DNA of 15,415 bases from Actinomycetota bacterium (GTDB lineage: Bacteria; Actinomycetota; Thermoleophilia; Gaiellales; Gaiellaceae). The stretch is from positions 1 to 15,415 of the forward strand of contig JACDGR010000034.1 of NCBI GenBank assembly GCA_013821525.1, given 5' to 3'. The position numbers were made by a program, and so were the translations under genes. This document shows, piece after piece, positions 6,996 through 12,461 of this stretch; the first letter of the stretch is position 1; every line of letters begins with the position of its first letter. The notes beneath the pieces were generated by a model that was not told the origin of the DNA, ran no database searches, and worked only from the letters and a program-made list of their open reading frames with translations.

Positions 6996-7753
6996 AGGCT
7001 TCCTTTCAGGAGGACGTTGTCGATCAGTCGGGTGGAGCCAAATCGCGCGGCGATTGCAAGGGTGGGGCCGTCGAGGTCCGCAACGGTGACGTAGTCGGGC
7101 TCGATCGCCGCGGCGGTGAGGATCGCCCGAGCCTGCTCGGGGTCGCCGGTCGCGAGCGCGCGCGGGATCGCGCGGGCCTGCTCGCGCTCGGTGGCGGTGA
7201 GGCGCCCGTTGCGCGACGAGAGCGCGAGCCCGTCCTCGTCGCGCACGGTGTCGACGACGCGGATCTCGACGTCGAGGTTCAGGTCGCGCACCATCTGCTT
7301 CAGCACGGCAACCTGCTGCGCATCCTTGCGGCCGAACCATGCAAACTGGGGGCGAACGAGGTTGAAGAGCTTCAGGCAGACTGTCGCAACGCCCTGGAAG
7401 TGACCCGGCCGGTGGAGCGACTCGAGCCCCTCGGCCGCGCCCTCGGGCACGACCCAGGTCGCAAACCCCGGCGGGTACAGCTCTGCGGCGGTCGGCGCAA
7501 AGAGGAGGTCGACGCCGTGCGTGCGAGCCGTCTCGGCGTCCTGCTCGAAATCGCGAGGATAGGCAGCGAGGTCGGCCGCGTCGCCGAACTGCGCCGGGTT
7601 GACGAACAGGCTCGCGACGACGAGATCGCACTCCGCGCGCGCGGCGGCAAAGAGGGCAGTGTGCCCGGCATGCAAGGAGCCCATCGTCGGCACGAGCCCG
7701 ACGACGCCGTGCCGCGGCACCGCGAGCTCGTTCAGAGACCGCGCGACGATCAT
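6992..7753 (-). CDS. panC: Pantothenate synthetase (PanC)
   Basis: PanC condenses pantoate with beta-alanine using ATP, with a pantoyl-adenylate intermediate. The 253-residue protein has the nucleotidyltransferase HIGH-type motif (PTMGSLHAGH, residues 22-31), the SLFVNPAQF segment, RPGHFQGVATVCLKLFN, FGRKDAQQ and the KMSKS-type DGLALSSRNGRL. It is a little shorter than the usual 270-300, mainly in the C-terminal domain, which still ends with the expected RLIDNVLL. The ATG at 7753 overlaps the TGA of the DUF2520 gene as ATGA, and its own TGA overlaps the panB start in the same way. An open frame extends further upstream but lies inside the DUF2520 gene. The enzyme is cytoplasmic and belongs to the same operon. 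Confidence 0.97.
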   Translation of the reverse strand: MIVARSLNELAVPRHGVVGLVPTMGSLHAGHTALFAAARAECDLVVASLFVNPAQFGDAADLAAYPRDFEQDAETARTHGVDLLFAPTAAELYPPGFATWVVPEGAAEGLESLHRPGHFQGVATVCLKLFNLVRPQFAWFGRKDAQQVAVLKQMVRDLNLDVEIRVVDTVRDEDGLALSSRNGRLTATEREQARAIPRALATGDPEQARAILTAAAIEPDYVTVADLDGPTLAIAARFGSTRLIDNVLLKGSL

Positions 7754-8400
7754 GGGCGCGTAACCTCGGCGAGTGCGTCGTAGACGCGCTCGAGACCCGA
7801 GCCTTCGATCGCGCTGCGATGTCGCTCGACGGTCTCCCAGTCGCCGCGCGCGATCGGGCCTGTCAGCTCGAAGCCGTTCTCGATCGTGCGCCGCATCAGT
7901 GGGACGAGCGCCTCGGGCGGCGCGCCCGCTTCCTCGAAGAGCTGCGCGGCCGAGCGGTACAGCGTGACGAGAAAGTTCGACGCGATCGACGCGCCCGCGT
8001 GGTAGGCGGCGCGCTGGTCGTCCGCAAGCGCGAACGGGATCAAGCCGAGCGTCTCCGCGAGCCACCGCGCCCGTGCCCGACCGTCGACATCGTCAGCGGT
8101 CACTGCGGCGAAGGCGCCGTCGAGCTGCTCCGGGCCGCGCGTCTGCGTCAGCGTCTGCAGCGGGTGCACCGAGAACCGGCGCGTGTGCGGGCAGAGCGCG
8201 GCCAGGGGAGTCCCGCCCGAGACATGCGCCATCCACGGGCCGGGCTCGATCGCCGCCGCGACCTCGGCGATCGCCCCGTCCGGCACGCAGAGGAGCCGCA
8301 GCTCGCCGTCCGGGGCCACGGCGATGCCACGCTCGCGCAGCCGCGCGGCGATCGCAGAGCCGGCGCGCCCGGCGCCGATGACGGTGATCGTGGTGAACAT
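7750..8400 (-). CDS. Rossmann/DUF2520 protein, candidate ketopantoate reductase
   Basis: This 216-residue protein starts with a Rossmann NAD(P)-binding fold (TVIGAGRAGSAIA, glycines 9, 11 and 14). DUF2520 landmarks follow: a VSGGTPLAAL stretch, FSVHPLQTL, AYHAGASIASNF and LTGPIARGD. It resembles the 6-phosphogluconate and ketopantoate reductase-like dehydrogenases. Actinobacterial DUF2520 genes commonly lie next to panC. Here it is first in an operon with panC and panB and no panE is visible, so reduction of ketopantoate to pantoate is the most economical role. That is inference, not proven by residues I can see. The ATG at 8400 is chosen because the Rossmann fold begins at once; the open frame upstream runs antisense into fmdB. 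It is on the short side for the family. Confidence 0.88.
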   Translation of the reverse strand: MFTTITVIGAGRAGSAIAARLRERGIAVAPDGELRLLCVPDGAIAEVAAAIEPGPWMAHVSGGTPLAALCPHTRRFSVHPLQTLTQTRGPEQLDGAFAAVTADDVDGRARARWLAETLGLIPFALADDQRAAYHAGASIASNFLVTLYRSAAQLFEEAGAPPEALVPLMRRTIENGFELTGPIARGDWETVERHRSAIEGSGLERVYDALAEVTRP

Positions 8401-8435
8401 GGGCTCCAGTTCCAGGTGGATACCGGGCAAGGAGC

Positions 8436-8441
8436 ATCGTA
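8436..8441 (-). promoter_or_regulatory. Possible -10 of the DUF2520-panC-panB operon
   Basis: On the minus strand TACGAT fits TANNNT and lies 35 bp before the ATG at 8400. This would leave a leader of about 28 nt containing GGAG just before the start. No clear -35 is visible. The element sits in the 90-bp divergent gap to fmdB. The call rests on consensus match alone. Confidence 0.3.
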
Positions 8442-8478
8442 CTCCACCGTCCGCCGGAGTCGGCAGGATGGCCCTTGG

Positions 8479-8484
8479 TAAGGT
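8479..8484 (+). promoter_or_regulatory. Candidate -10 for the fmdB-type gene, leaderless
   Basis: TAAGGT fits TANNNT and ends 6 bp before the GTG start at 8491. The protein start is fixed by the family N-terminus (MPIYEYVC) and no ribosome site precedes it, so a leaderless GTG-initiated transcript is likely. Confidence 0.5.
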
Positions 8485-8490
8485 CTCCTG

Positions 8491-8715
8491 GTGCCGATCT
8501 ACGAATACGTCTGCATGAGCTGCGAGTCCCACTTCGAGGAGCTCGTCGGCATGTCGGATCCCGATCCGGCTTGCCCCGACTGCGGCAAATCGAAGGTCGC
8601 GAAGCAGTTCAGCCGCTCGTTCGCAGCGCACGGCGCCACCGGGCAACCTTCCTTTGGTGGCGGTGGCGGTGGCGGTGGCGGATGTTGCGGCGGCGCTTGT
8701 GGCTCCTGCGGCTGA
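8491..8715 (+). CDS. FmdB-type zinc ribbon protein
   Basis: This 74-residue protein begins MPIYEYVC, the conserved start of the FmdB/CxxC_CxxC_SSSS zinc-ribbon family. Zinc ligands are C8, C11, C28 and C31 (YVCMSC and ACPDCGKS), followed by the usual KQFSRSF. The tail is unusual: nine consecutive glycines, then CCGGACGSCG with four more cysteines that might bind a metal or form disulfides. FmdB was linked to regulation of formamidase/amidase genes, but most members have no tested function. The glycine run is encoded by GGTGGC repeats, which in another frame encode Val-Ala at the start of the overlapping uracil-DNA glycosylase frame. The GTG start is secure; the function is not. Confidence 0.9.
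   Translation: MPIYEYVCMSCESHFEELVGMSDPDPACPDCGKSKVAKQFSRSFAAHGATGQPSFGGGGGGGGGCCGGACGSCG
8657..8684 (+). repeat. GGTGGC microsatellite in fmdB/UDG overlap
   Basis: About four tandem GTGGCG hexamers encode the polyglycine tail of the FmdB-type protein in one frame and a (Val-Ala)n stretch in the frame of the downstream glycosylase. Because the unit is six bases, gain or loss of whole units keeps both frames. It is a likely slippage site. Confidence 0.7.
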
Positions 8716-9364
8716 CGCGCCCGAACTGTCGCTGATTGCCTACGGCGACGTGACCGCGGGCTGCGTCCGATGCGCGCTTGCGGCGACGCGCACCCAGGTC
8801 GTCTTCGGCTCCGGCTCGCCGACCGCCGAGCTGATGTTCGTCGGTGAGGCGCCCGGGTTCCACGAGGACAAGGGTGGCGTACCATTCGTCGGCGCAGCAG
8901 GGAAGCTGCTCACGAAGCTGCTCGACGGGATCGGCCTCTCGCGCGACGAGGTGTATATCGCGAATGTGGTCATGTGTCGCCCGCCGGGCAACCGGGATCC
9001 GCGCCCCGAGGAGATCAGCGCCTGCGAGGGTCACCTTTTCCGCCAGATCGAGCTGATCCGGCCGAAGCTCGTCGCGACGCTCGGCAACTTCTCGACGAAG
9101 CTCCTCTCGGGGAAGCCGGCCGGGATCACGCAGGTGCACGGGCGCGAGCAGCACGTCGTGCTCGGCGGGAACCCCGTGACGCTCTATCCGATCTTCCACC
9201 CTGCGGCTGCGCTCTACACCCCGCGCATGTTGCAGGTGCTCGAGGATGACTTTCGGCGCATCCCCGAGTTGCTCGGGCGTGCGGCGGTAGCGCAGGTGCC
9301 TGCTGCTGCTCCGGCGCCACGTCAGACCGTCATCGAGCAGCCTTCTCAGCTCGGGCTCTTCTAA
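8699..9364 (+). CDS. Family 4 uracil-DNA glycosylase (Fe-S)
   Basis: This enzyme removes uracil from DNA in base excision repair. The hallmarks of family 4 are all present (numbered from GTG 8699, 221 residues): four cysteines C22, C25, C93 and C109 with the spacing of the 4Fe-4S cluster, the active-site motif GEAPGFHEDKGG at 49-60, PFVGAAGKLL, YIANVVMCRPPGNR, and the HPAAAL motif near 165. The Ala/Pro-rich tail ends PSQLGLF, reminiscent of short C-terminal sliding-clamp-binding peptides, though this is speculative. The start is uncertain. GTG 8699 gives a conventional N-terminus, while the frame is open to TTG 8654 through a low-complexity Val-Ala repeat. Either way it overlaps fmdB, so translation is probably coupled. 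It ends 10 bp before tsaE. Confidence 0.92.
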   Translation: MAPAADAPELSLIAYGDVTAGCVRCALAATRTQVVFGSGSPTAELMFVGEAPGFHEDKGGVPFVGAAGKLLTKLLDGIGLSRDEVYIANVVMCRPPGNRDPRPEEISACEGHLFRQIELIRPKLVATLGNFSTKLLSGKPAGITQVHGREQHVVLGGNPVTLYPIFHPAAALYTPRMLQVLEDDFRRIPELLGRAAVAQVPAAAPAPRQTVIEQPSQLGLF

Positions 9365-9367
9365 CCT
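9362..9367 (+). promoter_or_regulatory. Candidate -10 for tsaE, overlapping the UDG stop
   Basis: TAACCT fits TANNNT and ends 7 bp before the tsaE ATG at 9375. Its first three bases are the TAA stop of the glycosylase gene. No Shine-Dalgarno sequence is visible in the 10-bp gap. An internal leaderless promoter would separate the t6A cluster from the glycosylase. Confidence 0.45.
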
Positions 9368-9374
9368 GCGGCTG

Positions 9375-9800
9375 ATGGAGGTCGTGACCGCGTCCCCGCA
9401 GGAGACGGAGGCGCTCGCGGCGGGTCTCGCCGTCGAGCTTCGCCCCGGCGACCTCGTCGCGCTCTCCGGCGAGCTCGGCACCGGCAAGACCACGTTCGTT
9501 CGCGGCGCCGCACGCGCGCTCGGCGTCGCCGGGATCGTCTCCAGCCCGACGTTCACGATCGGGCACCGCTACGCCGCACCGGTCGATGTCGCGCACCTCG
9601 ACCTCTACCGCATCTCCGGCCTCGATCCCGAGGAGTGGGGAGACCTGGAGCCGTACTTCGACGGCACGATCGCGTTCGTCGAGTGGCCCGAGCATGGCGG
9701 CGACTGGCTCCCTGCGCCGCGCGCCGTCGTTACCCTCAGTCATGTCGACGAGGAGCATCGGCGCGTTCGAATCGAGAAGCATGACGATCCTGGCCTTTGA
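9375..9800 (+). CDS. tsaE: TsaE, ATPase of the t6A synthesis complex
   Basis: TsaE is the ATPase that, with TsaB and TsaD, transfers threonylcarbamoyl to A37 of tRNAs reading ANN codons. The 141-residue length is usual. Walker A is GELGTGKTTF (residues 32-41). The family motifs SSPTFTIGHRY, VAHLDLYRI and IAFVEWPEHGG follow in order. ATG 9375 gives the usual short lead before the P-loop. The last 20 bp overlap tsaB in another frame, indicating coupled translation. It is cytoplasmic and heads the tsaE-tsaB-rimI-tsaD cluster. Confidence 0.96.
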   Translation: MEVVTASPQETEALAAGLAVELRPGDLVALSGELGTGKTTFVRGAARALGVAGIVSSPTFTIGHRYAAPVDVAHLDLYRISGLDPEEWGDLEPYFDGTIAFVEWPEHGGDWLPAPRAVVTLSHVDEEHRRVRIEKHDDPGL

Positions 9801-10335
9801 TACCGCGACGTCCTTCGGTGCCGTCTGCGGGCTTGCGTCGGGCGGCCGCGCACACGAGCCTCGTGCCGGTCACCTGCTCGCAGCGGTCGACCGGCTCGTC
9901 GGCGACCCCGCCGAGATCGAGCGGATCGTCGTCGGCCGTGGGCCGGGCAGCTTCACGAGCATCCGGATCGGTCTCGCGATGGCGCGCAGCCTCGGGCTGA
10001 CGCTCGATGTAGCGGTCGCGGGTGCCTCGACGCTCGACGGCTACGCCGGTGGCGCCATTCCCGTGCTCGACGCGAAACGGGGCGAGGTGTTCACGCGAGG
10101 CCCGCGCGTGTGTCGTCCGGAGGAGCTCGAGGTGGCCGGCCAGACGCTCGTCGGCGACGGTGCCTTGCGCTACCGCCACCTCTTCGAAGCAGCCGGTGCG
10201 ACGGTCCCTGACGACGACGATCCCGTGCACCCGCCCGACCCGCTCCTGCTCGTCGAGCACGCGGGCGCGTTCGGCGACGCCGACCTCGTCGAGCCGCTCT
10301 ACGTCCGCGAGCCGGACGCGAGGCCGCTGCCGTGA
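9781..10335 (+). CDS. tsaB: TsaB, t6A complex scaffold subunit
   Basis: TsaB is the non-catalytic ASKHA-fold partner that dimerises with TsaD and stabilises it. The product begins TILAFDTATS, the expected beta-hairpin start, and has the signature VVGRGPGSFTSIRIGLAMAR, where most members have PGSFTGLRIG. At 184 residues it is compact compared with roughly 220-230: the region between the first strands and the PGSFT motif is short, and the C-terminal domain is reduced. ATG 9781 lies inside tsaE and is preceded by GAGAAG one base upstream, a rather close ribosome site. The frame is open further upstream inside tsaE, but that part does not look like TsaB. The TGA overlaps the rimI GTG (GTGA). No frameshift was seen, so the shortness seems genuine. 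Confidence 0.93.
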   Translation: MTILAFDTATSFGAVCGLASGGRAHEPRAGHLLAAVDRLVGDPAEIERIVVGRGPGSFTSIRIGLAMARSLGLTLDVAVAGASTLDGYAGGAIPVLDAKRGEVFTRGPRVCRPEELEVAGQTLVGDGALRYRHLFEAAGATVPDDDDPVHPPDPLLLVEHAGAFGDADLVEPLYVREPDARPLP

Positions 10336-10805
10336 CCGCCGTGATGGTTCAGATCCGTGCGCTCGAGCTCGCGGACCTGAGCGCGATCGAATCGATCGAG
10401 CAGCGCGCGTATCCGACGCCCTGGTCGCGCTCGATGTTCGCCTCCGAGCTCGCGAAGCCGACGTCGATCTGTCTCGGCGCCTTCGAGGGCCAGGATCTCG
10501 TCGGCTATGTCGTCAACTCTCGCTACGTCGATGCGTGGCACATCATGAACGTCGCCGTCGATCCCGAGTTCCAACAGCGCGGGATCGCGACCCGCCTGCT
10601 CGAGCGCCTCTTCGAGCTGACACGCGACGACGAGCGCCGCGGCTACACGCTCGAGGTGCGCGTCTCGAACATGGGCGCAATCTCCCTCTACGAGAAGCTC
10701 GGTTTCGACGCCCGCGGCGTGCGGCGCGGTTACTACACGGACAATCGCGAGGACGCCCTCATCATGTGGCGCGATGCTGGCCGTTCCGCTTCGCGGAATG
10801 GCTAG
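10332..10805 (+). CDS. rimI: RimI, GNAT N-acetyltransferase
   Basis: RimI acetylates the N-terminal alanine of ribosomal protein bS18 in E. coli, and related enzymes act on other N-termini. The 157-residue protein has the GNAT acetyl-CoA motif VAVDPEFQQRGIATRLL, the IEQRAYPTPWSRSMF N-terminal segment and the ending VSNMGAISLYEKLGF...GYYTDNREDALIMW. The GTG at 10332 overlaps the tsaB stop (GTGA); ATG 10344 is an alternative. The final residues AGRSASRNG and the TAG stop are encoded by a 27-bp palindromic repeat that also bounds the inserted nuclease gene, so the native C-terminus was probably replaced there. The last 44 bp overlap the convergent nuclease ORF. All core catalytic elements lie before the repeat, so activity should be kept. 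Confidence 0.94.
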   Translation: MTAVMVQIRALELADLSAIESIEQRAYPTPWSRSMFASELAKPTSICLGAFEGQDLVGYVVNSRYVDAWHIMNVAVDPEFQQRGIATRLLERLFELTRDDERRGYTLEVRVSNMGAISLYEKLGFDARGVRRGYYTDNREDALIMWRDAGRSASRNG

Positions 10806-11478
10806 GAAGAGCGCCTAATTGAGCTATCGCGCGGGCTCGGCTCCGCCCGATGCCGCGCACCCCGCTCTCGGAGGCTTGCAGCACCCTGATCAGGCACCCG
10901 AAATGCTCGACCAGCCGGTGCGCCGACGTGCTCGATATTCCAGGGGCCGCGGTGAGAGCGAGCTCGCCTGGGTGCGGCTTCACCGACATGTCGCGGCCGG
11001 CAAACGGCCGCCGGCTACGCGTCGTGACGCCCTCCCGCCGGGTCGCGATCCGGCGAATCCAGAGCGCAGTGTCGAGCCCATCCTTGGCCTGAATGACGAT
11101 CACCCCGAGATCAGCAATCGCGAGGAGAGCACCACGCACCGCTTCCGCTCCGACCCTCCCGTCGTAGGGCGAAGCCCCCTCGACGAGCAGGTACGGCCAC
11201 GTGACTGCGCGCCGCAGCTTGCCGATCTGCGTCCAAAGTCTGCCGTTCTCGATAGACTGATGGAGGTCGACGAGCTCCTTTCGCTCGATCAGACAATTCC
11301 GGCCGATCGCGTAGTCGCCGACCGGAAGGAGTGCCTCTTCGAGTGAGACGCCCAGTCGGCGCAGGTGATGCGGGACTGCGCTTCGGCGCTCGCGGCTGTC
11401 GGCGACCACATTCACGACCCAAGGCTGCCCGAGACGTTGCGACGATACTGCCACCTTGATGGAGAGAATCCGTGACAT
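10762..11478 (-). CDS. ERCC4/XPF-type structure-specific nuclease with HhH tail
   Basis: This 238-residue protein has an ERCC4 nuclease domain (about 22-140) with the catalytic pattern of XPF/MUS81: D27-x-x-E30 (VADSRERR), G54-D55 (LPVGDYAIG), and E65-R66-K67-x3-D71 (IERKELVD). A helix-hairpin-helix pair follows at about 173-222 (LTAAPGISSTSAHRLVEHFG and SGVRGIGRSRARAIAQL). Family members cut branched or flapped DNA. The helicase of XPF/Hef is absent. The gene is antisense inside the tsa cluster, between rimI and tsaD. Its ATG lies next to the right palindrome and overlaps the tsaD GTG by 7 bp; its C-terminal AKRNGQHRAT reads through the left palindrome. Part of it is less GC-rich than its neighbours: 71 of 120 bases, counted by hand, at 11221-11340. 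Later GTG starts are possible. Confidence 0.9.
   Translation of the reverse strand: MSRILSIKVAVSSQRLGQPWVVNVVADSRERRSAVPHHLRRLGVSLEEALLPVGDYAIGRNCLIERKELVDLHQSIENGRLWTQIGKLRRAVTWPYLLVEGASPYDGRVGAEAVRGALLAIADLGVIVIQAKDGLDTALWIRRIATRREGVTTRSRRPFAGRDMSVKPHPGELALTAAPGISSTSAHRLVEHFGCLIRVLQASESGVRGIGRSRARAIAQLGALPSHSAKRNGQHRAT
10779..10805. repeat. Left terminal inverted repeat, hairpin
   Basis: This 27-bp repeat starts GGCCGTTCCGC and ends GCGGAATGGCTAG. It folds into a 10-bp stem (10780-10789 with 10793-10802, one G-T wobble) with loop TTC; outer pairs 10778/10804 and 10777/10805 can extend it. It encodes the last residues and TAG stop of rimI on one strand and the nuclease C-terminal region on the other. 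No T-run follows, so it is not a standard terminator. Confidence 0.8.
11461..11466 (+). promoter_or_regulatory. Ribosome binding site deciding the tsaD start
   Basis: GGAGAG lies 5 bp before GTG 11472, which supports this start over GTG 11508, where the conserved TsaD core begins. The site lies inside the antisense nuclease gene, so the inserted segment supplies tsaD with its translation signal. Confidence 0.6.
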
Positions 11479-12461
11479 CTAGCCATTTCGCCGAGCGAAA
11501 TGGCCGTGTGATCCTAGGCATCGAAACGTCGTGCGACGAGACAGCCGCGGCGCTGATCGATGCCGACGGAAACATCCTCGCGAGCGTCGTCGCGTCGCAG
11601 GATGAGCTGCACGCGCGCTTCGGGGGCGTCGTGCCCGAGATTGCTTCGCGTCGCCACCTCGAGCTGGTCACCCCGGTGATCCGACAAGCGCTCGCTGACG
11701 CTGGCGCAAGGCTCGACGATCTCGACGCAGTTGGCGTGACGACACAGCCGGGCTTGATCGGCGCGTTGCTCGTCGGTGTCTCGGCGGCGAAGGCGCTGGC
11801 GTGGGCGCGGCGCCTGCCGCTGATCTCCGTCAACCACCTGCACGGCCACGTCGCCTCCCTCTATCTGCGGCCCCTCGATCTCGAGCCGCCGTTCACGTGC
11901 CTGCTCGCGAGCGGAGGTCACACGATGGTGTTGGACGTGCAGGACCGAGGTGGCTACCGCGTCCTCGGGACGACGCTCGACGATGCGGCGGGCGAGGCGT
12001 TCGACAAGGGTGCGCGCCTACTCGGCCTTGGCTACCCGGGTGGGAAGGAGATCGACGCGCTGGCCCGCCAGGGTGACCCGACCGCCTACAGCTTCCCGGT
12101 CGCGCGCGTCCCCGGCCTCGACTTCTCGTTCAGCGGGCTCAAGACCTCACTGCTCTACAAGGTGCGCGACCTGTCGCCCACGGAGCTCGAGATGCGGCGC
12201 GCCGACCTTGCTGCGGGCTACCAGCGGGCGATCGTGCGCGCCCTCGTCGGGCGCGTCGAGGCCGTCGCGGCGGGCGGCCCGATCGCTGTCGTGGGCGGCG
12301 TTGCAGCCAACTCCGAGCTGCGCGCGGCCTTACCGGGCGCAACGCTCGCGCCCCTCTCGCTCTGCACCGACAACGCGGCCATGATCGCCTCCGCAGCCCG
12401 TTACACCGCCCCCGTCCCGTACCCGGGGTACCTTTCGCTCGATGCGCGTTCCACGGCGTAG
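11472..12461 (+). CDS. tsaD: TsaD, tRNA A37 threonylcarbamoyltransferase
   Basis: TsaD (Gcp/Kae1) is the catalytic subunit that transfers the threonylcarbamoyl group to tRNA A37. The 329-residue product has the whole family series: ILGIETSCDETAAA at 14-27, FGGVVPEIASRRH at 50-62, metal-binding H122 and H126 (NHLHGH), LASGGHT, GEAFDKGARLLGLGYPGG, FSFSGLKTSL, GGVAANSELR and CTDNAAMIA. The first 12 residues (TSSHFAERNGR after the initiator) are not part of the usual protein and are partly encoded by the right 27-bp palindrome. Translation from GTG 11508 would give a standard 317-residue protein, but GTG 11472 has the good ribosome site. The 5' end overlaps the divergent nuclease gene by 7 bp and the 3' end overlaps the protease gene by 20 bp. 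Confidence 0.96.
   Translation: MTSSHFAERNGRVILGIETSCDETAAALIDADGNILASVVASQDELHARFGGVVPEIASRRHLELVTPVIRQALADAGARLDDLDAVGVTTQPGLIGALLVGVSAAKALAWARRLPLISVNHLHGHVASLYLRPLDLEPPFTCLLASGGHTMVLDVQDRGGYRVLGTTLDDAAGEAFDKGARLLGLGYPGGKEIDALARQGDPTAYSFPVARVPGLDFSFSGLKTSLLYKVRDLSPTELEMRRADLAAGYQRAIVRALVGRVEAVAAGGPIAVVGGVAANSELRAALPGATLAPLSLCTDNAAMIASAARYTAPVPYPGYLSLDARSTA
11479..11505. repeat. Right terminal inverted repeat, hairpin
   Basis: This 27-bp repeat starts CTAGCCATTTCGC and ends GCGAAATGGCC. It is a perfect 10-bp inverted repeat (11482-11491 with 11495-11504) around loop CGA. Read on the minus strand it matches the left repeat at 22 of 27 positions. It lies just upstream of the nuclease ATG on one strand and is read in frame within the extended tsaD N-terminus on the other (HFAERNG). 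Confidence 0.85.
12429..12434 (+). promoter_or_regulatory. Candidate -10 for the subtilase gene, within tsaD
   Basis: TACCTT fits TANNNT and ends 7 bp before the ATG at 12442. It lies inside the last codons of tsaD. No ribosome binding site is evident, so a leaderless internal promoter is plausible; co-transcription with tsaD is also possible. Confidence 0.4.

Larger units (their letters stand above)
10779..11505. mobile_element. Putative palindrome-bounded ERCC4 nuclease cassette
   Basis: This 727-bp segment is bounded by two 27-bp repeats in inverted orientation, identical at 22 of 27 positions, both ending GGCTAG on the inner side. The five differences are two in the loop and three in the stem. 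Two of the stem changes are a paired C-G to T-A switch, and the third converts a G-T wobble to A-T. The segment contains essentially one gene, the ERCC4 nuclease, oriented against the operon it interrupts. Operons with tsaB, rimI and tsaD in direct succession are common, which makes insertion the simplest reading. No target-site duplication and no transposase are visible, so mobility is an inference. Confidence 0.5.

Noticed and set aside
8654..8698. Val-Ala-rich N-terminus of the uracil-DNA glycosylase from TTG 8654
   Set aside because: It arises from reading the Gly-coding repeat of the fmdB gene in another frame. GTG 8699 gives a conventional start, although the true start remains uncertain.
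10779..10805. Left palindrome as a Rho-independent terminator of rimI
   Set aside because: The stem is not followed by a T-run on either strand, and the related right copy lies at the start of tsaD, where termination would be harmful.
10762..11507. Target-site duplication flanking the nuclease cassette
   Set aside because: The bases outside the two repeats (GATGCT on the left, GTGTGA on the right) show no convincing direct repeat, so none is claimed.
11508..11510. GTG 11508 as the tsaD start
   Set aside because: It would give the canonical short N-terminus, but no ribosome site or -10 precedes it, while GTG 11472 has GGAGAG at 5 bp. It is kept as an alternative.
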